From Polaromonas sp. (GTDB taxonomy: Bacteria > Pseudomonadota > Gammaproteobacteria > Burkholderiales > Burkholderiaceae_C), in assembly GCA_014376885.1 (NCBI GenBank), contig JACMQR010000212.1:1-7783 (forward strand): 7,783 bases of DNA. Direction: 5' to 3'. Shown here piece after piece: positions 1-4,604 of the stretch. Numbering within the stretch: the first letter of the stretch is position 1; every line of letters starts with the position of its first letter. A program made the position numbers and the translations under genes. Below the pieces are notes generated by a model. It worked only from the letters and a program-made list of their open reading frames with translations. It did not search any database and was not told where the DNA came from.

Positions 1-326
1 CTTTCATCGCCACGCTGGGCCTGGCGCAGCTCAACCCGGTCAACGAGCAGATCCGACAGCGCATCGGCGCGCGTTTCGGGGCGCACCTGGCCTATGACTA
101 CACCTACCTCTACCCGGGGGTGCAAAAGGTGGTGCAGGCCGCCGGCCGGGTGATCCGCACGCTGTCAGACCAGGGCGTCGTTTACCTGATGGACGACCGG
201 TTTGCCAGCCCGAAGGTGCAGCGCCTGCTGCCGCGCTGGTGGCAGGTCCGGCTGATTCAGCAGGCGCCGGCGCTGCAGCCGGTGCAGGCACTGCCGGGTG
301 CCCGCGACGTCGGCCTGCAGGCTTAG
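1..326 (+). CDS. DinG/XPD-type ATP-dependent DNA helicase, C-terminal fragment
   Basis: This is the last 107 residues of a gene entering from the left edge; the first complete codon begins at position 3. The fragment contains a Y-P-G segment followed by Q-A-A-G-R-V-I-R (codons from about position 135), which matches helicase motif VI of the superfamily 2 Rad3/XPD/DinG group, where the arginines contact ATP. After it comes a G-V-V-Y-L-M-D-D-R-F stretch, typical of the C-terminal helicase domain of this group, then a tryptophan pair and a short variable tail. The family unwinds DNA 5' to 3' and often carries an iron-sulfur cluster; that part would lie outside the window. The stop codon TAG (324-326) overlaps the stop of the convergent micro-gene at 323-397. 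The choice between dinG, yoaA and an unnamed paralogue cannot be made from this fragment, so no symbol is given. Confidence 0.85.
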   Translation, partial: FIATLGLAQLNPVNEQIRQRIGARFGAHLAYDYTYLYPGVQKVVQAAGRVIRTLSDQGVVYLMDDRFASPKVQRLLPRWWQVRLIQQAPALQPVQALPGARDVGLQA

Positions 327-397
327 AAAACCCCGAACAGCATCAGCAGCACGATCACGGTGATGGGAACGCCGAGCAGCCAGGCAATGATGGGCAT
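323..397 (-). CDS. 24-residue hydrophobic single-span micro-protein
   Basis: A short frame of 24 codons plus TAA runs from ATG at 397-395 to TTA (reverse TAA) at 323-325. The start is preceded by AAGGAG about 8 nt upstream, one of the best Shine-Dalgarno sequences in the window. The product begins M-P-I-I-A-W-L-L-G-V-P and continues with an almost uninterrupted run of I, V, L and M, ending G-V-F. It has no charged residue and would fit one membrane span. I have an impression of similar short proteins opening with MPIIAWLLG in related bacteria, but no function is known to me. Its stop overlaps the helicase stop by three bases in a tail-to-tail arrangement. The strong ribosome binding site and protein-like hydrophobic pattern argue against chance; the very short length keeps the call tentative. 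Confidence 0.6.
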   Translation of the reverse strand: MPIIAWLLGVPITVIVLLMLFGVF

Positions 398-685
398 GGA
401 GGTCTCCTTGAAAAGTGTCCGCTTGGAAACGGTTCAATGTGCAAGCGCGCCCGTCCCGGCAATGCCAGCCTGCAAGCCAGTTGCCGGTAGGCGAATTTCC
501 GCAGCCGCTGTAGTGGCGCCTTGCCTGACCCACAGGCAAGGCGCGCCGGCAATGGCTTGAAATTTTCATTAAAAGTGCCGAATACGCTTGCTCCCTGGCA
601 GTTTTATGCTATCAATTTTGAATCTTCGAGCCTGGGCAGGCTGGTTTTCAGGCGTCGCCCTGCCGCCTCTGGCGGGCCCGTCCGG
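398..685. other. intergenic region between two small minus-strand genes
   Basis: No credible gene was found on either strand. The region holds a perfect 12-bp hairpin (516-544) and a locally AT-richer stretch (about 555-625). It also holds a short stem CCGCC-TCT-GGCGG at 663-675, just past the stop of the 686-913 gene. That stem lacks a following T run on the minus strand, so it is not a standard intrinsic terminator. No convincing sigma-70 promoter for the micro-gene at 323-397 could be picked out. Confidence 0.5.
516..544. repeat. perfect 12-bp inverted repeat with 5-nt loop
   Basis: The left arm GCGCCTTGCCTG (516-527) and the right arm CAGGCAAGGCGC (533-544) are exact reverse complements separated by ACCCA. 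The stem would be very stable in RNA from either strand. No T run follows on either strand within a few bases, so it does not fit a Rho-independent terminator. It could instead be a transcript-stabilising 3' hairpin for the gene at 686-913, a dispersed palindromic element or a protein site. Confidence 0.6.
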
Positions 686-913
686 CTATTCGTTCGGGTT
701 ATTGCCCTTGATGCCATGCTGCTCCTTGAACGCCAGCTGCACCTTTTCCAGCTGATCGACCAGTTTGTCGATTTCCGGAAAATCCTTGACCGGGTCGGTC
801 AGCAGGCGTTCGAGTTCAGCGCGCAAATGCTGGTACTCGGCCTGCAGGTCGGCGTTTGCCGCCAGGCCGGGAACATGGCCGCTGGCCACCGCCGGCGCTG
901 AATTGAATGCCAT
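686..913 (-). CDS. 75-residue helical hypothetical protein
   Basis: The gene runs from ATG at 913-911 to TAG at 686-688. An upstream extension of the frame exists, but this ATG is chosen because CAGGAG sits about 7 nt before it and because the protein-like sequence starts here. The first 20 or so residues are rich in A, G, S and P and probably disordered. Residues 22-65 are rich in L, E, K, Q and D with heptad-like leucines, suggesting one or two amphipathic helices, possibly a short coiled coil. The tail is polar and ends N-N-P-N-E. There is no signal peptide or membrane span, so it is probably cytosolic. I do not recognise the family and assign no function. It is divergent from dctA and could share the control region at 914-1215. 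Confidence 0.72.
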   Translation of the reverse strand: MAFNSAPAVASGHVPGLAANADLQAEYQHLRAELERLLTDPVKDFPEIDKLVDQLEKVQLAFKEQHGIKGNNPNE

Positions 914-1215
914 GGCTGGTCTCCTGGTATGTGACGCCCTGATTGCTGCGCCCCTGATTCTTGGCGGTGCCGGGCCGGCAAGCCAGCCGGCCTGCGGCAG
1001 GGCCGCTGTAGGACAGCAGCGCTTTTTCAGTGGCGGCCCGCCGGTCCCGGGCGCAGCGCACTGCCGGCCGCCCGGAAAATGAAAAAGCCGCATCACCACC
1101 TGATTGAATTGCAAATTATGAAAGAAATGTGGCTTGTACGCATGCCGGGTTGCCGCCCCGGGGCGTATATTGGAGGCTTTTCCCTGGCCGCAGCATCCGC
1201 AGCCGGCCTACCCCC
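914..1215. promoter_or_regulatory. divergent upstream region of dctA and the 75-residue gene
   Basis: This 302-bp stretch has no gene and must carry the dctA promoter. It contains nested inverted repeats. GGCCGGC (973-979) pairs with GCCGGCC (986-992), and GGGCCGC (1000-1006) pairs with GCGGCCC (1033-1039), the latter enclosing GCTGT-AGG-ACAGC. An AT-richer patch lies at about 1075-1130. A TATATT at 1166-1171 looks like a -10 box, but no well-spaced -35 accompanies it. Because dctA is sigma-54 controlled in several proteobacteria, I looked for GG-N10-GC; the nearest case, GG at 1131-1132 and GC at 1144-1145, has 11 bases between and is not accepted. A GGAGG at 1172-1176 is about 40 nt before the dctA ATG and does not serve it. 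Confidence 0.45.
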
Positions 1216-2559
1216 ATGACAAATTCCCCGGCTCTTCAAAAACTCCCGCTTTACCGCTCGCTGTATGTTCAGGTGGTGTGCGCCGTCATTGCGGGCGTGG
1301 CCCTCGGCTTTTTCTATCCCTCGGTGGGCGAGAGCATGAAGCCGCTGGGCGACGGCTTCATCAAGCTCATCAAGATGATGATCGCGCCGATCATTTTTTG
1401 CACCGTGGTGATCGGCATTGCCGGCATGGAAGACATGAAAAAGGTCGGCAAGACCGGCGGGCTGGCGCTGCTCTACTTTGAAGTGGTGAGCACGCTGGCG
1501 CTGATCATCGGGCTGGTGCTGGTCAACCTGTTCCAGCCTGGCGCTGGCATGAATGTCGATCCGGCCACACTCGACACCAAGTCCATCGCGGCCTACACCG
1601 CGCCGGGCAAGATGGTGGGCACCACCGACTTCATCCTGAACGTCATCCCGACGGCGTTTGTCGACGCCTTCGCCAAGGGCGAGATCTTGCAGGTGCTGCT
1701 GCTGGCGCTGTTGTTCGGCTTTGCGCTGCACCGCTTTGGCGGCCGCGGCACGCTGGTGTTCGACCTGATCGAGAAAGTCTCGCATGTGCTGTTTGCCATC
1801 GTCGGCTTCATCATGAAGGTCGCGCCCGTCGGTGCTTTCGGCGCCATGGCGTTCACGATTGGCAAGTACGGCGTCGGCTCGCTGTTCTCGCTGGGCAAGC
1901 TGATGGGCGCGTTTTACCTCACCTGCCTGATCTTCATCTTTGTCGTGCTCGGGACGATTGCCAAACTGCATGGTTTTAGCATCTGGAAGTTCATCAAGTA
2001 CATCAAGGAAGAGCTGCTGATCGTGCTGGGTACGTCGTCGTCCGAGTCGGTGCTGCCGCGCATGATGGAAAAGATGGAAAACCTGGGCGCCAAAAAGTCG
2101 ACTGTGGGCTTGGTGATTCCGACCGGCTACTCGTTCAACCTCGACGGCACGTCGATCTACCTGACGATGGCGGCGGTGTTCATCGCCCAGGCAACCAACA
2201 CGCCAATGACGCTGATGCAGGAGATCACGCTGCTGGGCGTTCTGCTGCTGACCTCCAAAGGCGCAGCAGGCGTGACGGGTAGCGGCTTTATCGTGCTGGC
2301 CGCCACGCTGTCGGCGGTGGGCACCGTGCCGGTGGCCGGGCTGGCATTGATTTTGGGCATTGACCGCTTCATGTCCGAAGCGCGCGCGCTGACCAACCTG
2401 ATCGGCAACGGCGTGGCCACGCTGGTGGTGGCCAAGTGGACCAACGAGCTGGACATGGAGCGGCTCCATGCCGGGCTGAACAACGAGACGTGGGAAGAAG
2501 CCCAGGAACCGGAAATGGTGCTGGACAAAAAGACTGAGCATATCGCCGCGGGGCGCTGA
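1216..2559 (+). CDS. dctA: C4-dicarboxylate/proton symporter DctA
   Basis: This is a complete 447-residue inner-membrane carrier of the DAACS (glutamate/C4-dicarboxylate:cation symporter) family. It takes up succinate, fumarate and malate with protons. Family landmarks are all present. The N-terminal region carries M-K-P-L-G-D-G-F. The serine-rich hairpin 1 (T-S-S-S-E) lies near residue 272, and the TM7 motif N-L-D-G-T is at 308-312. Hairpin 2 ([10 protein letters not shown]) is at 349-358, and TM8 starts D-R-F-M-S-E-A-R at 383. The sequence closely follows E. coli DctA as I remember it (428 residues), with a slightly longer tail. The start at 1216 is chosen by that alignment; it has no clear Shine-Dalgarno, being preceded by a pyrimidine-rich CTACCCCC, and the frame stays open upstream to a GTG at 1129. 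It stands alone on the plus strand, converging on infA, with no dctB/dctD pair next to it. Confidence 0.96.
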   Translation: MTNSPALQKLPLYRSLYVQVVCAVIAGVALGFFYPSVGESMKPLGDGFIKLIKMMIAPIIFCTVVIGIAGMEDMKKVGKTGGLALLYFEVVSTLALIIGLVLVNLFQPGAGMNVDPATLDTKSIAAYTAPGKMVGTTDFILNVIPTAFVDAFAKGEILQVLLLALLFGFALHRFGGRGTLVFDLIEKVSHVLFAIVGFIMKVAPVGAFGAMAFTIGKYGVGSLFSLGKLMGAFYLTCLIFIFVVLGTIAKLHGFSIWKFIKYIKEELLIVLGTSSSESVLPRMMEKMENLGAKKSTVGLVIPTGYSFNLDGTSIYLTMAAVFIAQATNTPMTLMQEITLLGVLLLTSKGAAGVTGSGFIVLAATLSAVGTVPVAGLALILGIDRFMSEARALTNLIGNGVATLVVAKWTNELDMERLHAGLNNETWEEAQEPEMVLDKKTEHIAAGR

Positions 2560-2581
2560 TTAACCTGCCGGATGACCTGCC

Positions 2582-2598
2582 CTGCCCTGCCGGGGCAG
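2582..2598. terminator. weak hairpin in the dctA/infA convergent gap
   Basis: CTGCCC (2582-2587) pairs with GGGCAG (2593-2598) around a TGCCG loop, 23 bases past the dctA stop and also downstream of infA on the opposite strand. Its position suits a shared terminator, but neither strand has the T run expected next to it. It lies within a cluster of CTGCC repeats, so the pairing may be incidental. Confidence 0.25.
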
Positions 2599-2663
2599 CG
2601 TGCCTGCAACCCGCGCGCCACGGCATGGACCACCGCGAAAAAGGGCGGGACGGGCTGGGGCAG

Positions 2664-2921
2664 TTAGCGGTTCTGGCGCGGCGCAGGACCTGGTCCGCGG
2701 CCGGCAATGTGGCGAAACGTGATACGGCCCTTGCTCAGGTCGTAGGGCGAGAGTTCCAGCGACACCTGGTCGCCGGCCAGGATGCGGATGTGGTTTTTGC
2801 GCATCTTGCCCGAGGTGTAGGCCACCAGCTTGTGGCCGTTGTCCAGCGTCACCCGAAAGCGCGAGTCGGGCAGGACCTCGTCGACCAGTCCGTGCATTTC
2901 AATCAATTCTTCTTTCGCCAT
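2664..2921 (-). CDS. infA: translation initiation factor IF-1, long-form paralogue
   Basis: This is a complete 85-residue protein with the whole IF-1 OB fold: an M-A-K-E-E-L-I-E-M start, D-N-G-H-K near residue 28, the [12 protein letters not shown] core and [13 protein letters not shown]-1 binds the A site of the 30S subunit and assists IF-2 and IF-3 during initiation. Compared with the 72-residue E. coli protein it carries about 14 extra residues, a basic glycine- and proline-rich tail ending R-Q-N-R. Many beta-proteobacteria have two infA genes, a 72-residue one in the ribosomal protein operon and a longer solitary one; this gene fits the second type, both by length and because no ribosomal protein genes are nearby. 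The ATG at 2921-2919 has CAGGAG about 8 nt upstream. A hypothetical gene lies 63 bp upstream on the same strand. Confidence 0.95.
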   Translation of the reverse strand: MAKEELIEMHGLVDEVLPDSRFRVTLDNGHKLVAYTSGKMRKNHIRILAGDQVSLELSPYDLSKGRITFRHIAGRGPGPAPRQNR

Positions 2922-2940
2922 CTATCAACTCCTGATGTTT

Positions 2941-2976
2941 AAAAAATTATGGGGTTCTGCCAGCTGGCCTGGGCAG
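2941..2976 (-). terminator. possible weak terminator or attenuator ahead of infA
   Basis: On the minus strand CTGCCCAG (2976-2969) can pair with CTGGCAG (2963-2957), with one bulged C and a five-base loop. A run of six T (2946-2941) follows after ten intervening bases. That gap is too long for a classical intrinsic terminator. If active it would lower read-through from the hypothetical gene into infA; the AT-rich CATAATTTTTTAAA here could equally be part of an infA promoter. Confidence 0.22.
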
Positions 2977-2984
2977 CCTGCGCT

Positions 2985-3224
2985 CTAGGCGCAAACCGGC
3001 GCTGCGCTGTTGCGAATCCAGGCCAGTGCGTGTTCGGTAGCGTAATGCACGGCGGCGGCGGCGCTGTCGAAAATTCTGCTGAAACGCAGCACCCGGTCAT
3101 GGGTGGCGCTGCCGTGGCCGGAGCGAATGGAGACCGAAGCCGCAAAGCGGCCTTCGCCCTGCGCTTTGGCAGTAGGCGAGACGAGATATTTGCCCACCTC
3201 TAGTTGGGTATCGTTCATGTTCAT
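2985..3224 (-). CDS. 79-residue hypothetical protein upstream of infA
   Basis: The reading frame ends with TAG at 2985-2987. Two in-frame ATGs are close together: 3224-3222 (79 residues) and 3218-3216 (77 residues). Neither has a strong Shine-Dalgarno, only an AAG about 8 nt before the first, so the exact start is open. The frame remains open further upstream to 3401, but that extension does not look protein-like. The product has a pattern of likely beta strands (K-Y-L-V-S-P, R-F-A-A-S-V-S-I-R, D-R-V-L-R-F) followed by an alanine-rich helix ending A-L-A-W-I. This suggests a compact single-domain cytosolic fold. I have a vague memory of similar proteins in Burkholderiales but cannot name the family. 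It lies 63 bp ahead of infA on the same strand and may share its transcript. Confidence 0.7.
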   Translation of the reverse strand: MNMNDTQLEVGKYLVSPTAKAQGEGRFAASVSIRSGHGSATHDRVLRFSRIFDSAAAAVHYATEHALAWIRNSAAPVCA

Positions 3225-3566
3225 AAAAATCTTGGCCGGCTGTATTTTTCCGGCTTCACGAGAAGGTAACCAGCTTGCGAGCAAGCCAACGGGTATTCGG
3301 TACGGGCTGCCAGGCTCTCGAAAGCTGGGCAGTTTGAGCCATGGGTGGGCACCGTGGGGGGAAGTGCTCGCCAGGAAGTGAAACAGTGCTGTGGGCATCA
3401 CGGCTGAAAAAAACCATGAAAGCAGTGCCAGATCTCTGGGAATCCGGGCTCTGGAAAGCGCCGCATTTGAAAAAGAAGCCAGCTGCAGTAAATGGCCTCG
3501 ATGAAAAACGCTGATGCGTGACCGAACTTCCCATTATAACCGGCCGGTCGAGCAATGTGGCAGCCC
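3225..3566. other. 342-bp stretch without a credible gene
   Basis: Frames open across this stretch on both strands but do not read like proteins and lack ribosome binding sites. Visible structures include a dyad GCTTGC-GA-GCAAGC at 3273-3286 and a GCCGG/CCGGC pair (about 3236-3255) just upstream of the hypothetical gene start. There is also a TATAAT with adjoining palindrome at 3533-3548. If the TATAAT is the promoter of the 2985-3224 gene, its transcript would have a leader of roughly 300 nt. No riboswitch class or terminator is recognised, and no terminator for the response regulator gene was found here. Confidence 0.5.
3533..3548 (-). promoter_or_regulatory. candidate -10 box TATAAT with adjoining palindrome
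   Basis: The minus strand reads a consensus TATAAT at 3538-3533, directly preceded by the perfect 10-bp palindrome ACCGGCCGGT (3539-3548). The palindrome would lie in the spacer, where a bound repressor could block polymerase. The -35 position (16-18 bp spacing) holds nothing like TTGACA, so a promoter here would be weak or activator-dependent. It points toward the hypothetical gene and infA. Confidence 0.35.
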
Positions 3567-4604
3567 TCAGGATTCAAACTGCGGATGCAGCTGCCGGATG
3601 CGATTCATCGCCCGGCCGGCGGCGGCGGTGCGGGTTTCCACGCCCAGCTTGGCGTACACCCGCTCCAGGTGTTTTTTGACCGTCGCCGGGCTGGCGCCCA
3701 GGATGTCGCCAATATCCCGGTTAACCTTTCCCTTGACCACCCAATACAGCACCTCGGCCTCCCGGCCGGTGAGCTTGAAGCTCAGGGCGATGGCAGCAAC
3801 CACCGCGTCGTCCGAGATTTCGCGCATCACGATCAGCCAGTCGTTGCCGCTGTCGCTGCCTTCGGTCTGCTGGTGCAGCCGCAAGGTCAGGCGGCGTGGC
3901 CCCTGCTCGCTGACCAGTCGCGGCGGCTCGATCTGGCACTCGGCTTCCTGCAGGTGGCGGCGTAGCCAGTCCAGCACCGGCGCCGGGGTTTGCGGCGCCG
4001 CGGTGCCGTAGTAGCGCAGCATCAGCTCGCGCGCCAGCGGCGTTTGCCAGACCAGCCGGCCGTCGTCCTTGCCGCCGGCGTGGATGCGCACCGTCATGCT
4101 GGCGTAGCCAAAGGCATCGAGCGCATTGCGCGCCTGGCCGGCCTGCCGGGCTTCCTGGCGGGCGCGGCGCGCGCCCTGCAGGTGCACGCCCATGCGCGCC
4201 ATGACTTCCTTGGGCTTGATCGGCTTGGTCACATAGTCCACGCCGCCGGCATGCAGAGCGGCCACCAGGTGCTCGGTCTCGGTCAGGCCGGTCATGAAGA
4301 TGATCGGGATATGCGCCGTTTCAGGCATCGCCTTGAGCCGGCGCGCCACTTCGAAGCCATCCATGCCGGGCATCATGGCGTCGAGCAGCACGATGTCGGG
4401 CAGCGCCTGCCGGGCGCGCTGCAGCGCGGCCTCGCCGCTGGTGGCCACCAGCACGGTGTAGCCCGACTCGTCGAGCGCGTCATGCAACACCGCCAGGTTG
4501 TCGGGCACATCGTCGACGATCAGCACGACATCGCTGTTGGCGCGGTCCAGCGTCTGGTCCAGGCGGTGGTCGAGTGGCGGGCTGGGGTCAGGCATCGGGT
4601 TCAT
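3567..4604 (-). CDS. LuxR-type response regulator with PAS-like central region
   Basis: This is a 345-residue cytosolic transcription regulator and the likely partner of the overlapping kinase. Residues 25-140 form a receiver with acidic D31-D32, phosphoacceptor D75 (in L-L-D-A-M-M-P-G-M-D-G), T105 and K127 (T-K-P). Residues 140-160 are an R/A/Q-rich helix. Residues 162-268 form a mixed alpha/beta region that looks PAS-like, with no obvious ligand residues. Residues 277-333 are a LuxR/GerE helix-turn-helix with L-T-x-R-E-A-E-V-L, I-G-D-I-L-G-A-S-x-A-T-V-K-K-H and V-Y-A-K-L-G-V. The central region makes it longer than standard NarL-type regulators (about 210-220 residues). The ATG at 4604 is chosen because it overlaps the kinase stop by 17 bp, as expected for coupled translation; an ATG at 4595 is the alternative. 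Its targets are unknown; genes for uptake or use of a nitrogenous base are a guess from the partner's permease domain. Confidence 0.92.
   Translation of the reverse strand: MNPMPDPSPPLDHRLDQTLDRANSDVVLIVDDVPDNLAVLHDALDESGYTVLVATSGEAALQRARQALPDIVLLDAMMPGMDGFEVARRLKAMPETAHIPIIFMTGLTETEHLVAALHAGGVDYVTKPIKPKEVMARMGVHLQGARRARQEARQAGQARNALDAFGYASMTVRIHAGGKDDGRLVWQTPLARELMLRYYGTAAPQTPAPVLDWLRRHLQEAECQIEPPRLVSEQGPRRLTLRLHQQTEGSDSGNDWLIVMREISDDAVVAAIALSFKLTGREAEVLYWVVKGKVNRDIGDILGASPATVKKHLERVYAKLGVETRTAAAGRAMNRIRQLHPQFES

Noticed and set aside
914..1114. N-terminal extension of the 75-residue protein
   Set aside because: The added residues are low-complexity, and the ATG at 913 has a proper Shine-Dalgarno.
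1131..1145. Sigma-54 promoter for dctA
   Set aside because: GG and GC are separated by 11 bases instead of 10 and the flanking bases do not match.
1093..2541. Long open frame of 482 codons on the minus strand opposite dctA
   Set aside because: It is histidine-, arginine- and glutamine-rich and reads as the antisense of a membrane protein; dctA matches a known family along its full length.
3225..3401. N-terminal extension of the 79-residue hypothetical protein
   Set aside because: The extra residues do not resemble a folded protein and there is no ribosome binding site at the distal start.
3539..3566. Intrinsic terminator for the response regulator operon
   Set aside because: The palindrome ACCGGCCGGT has no loop and is followed by TTATAAT instead of a T run.
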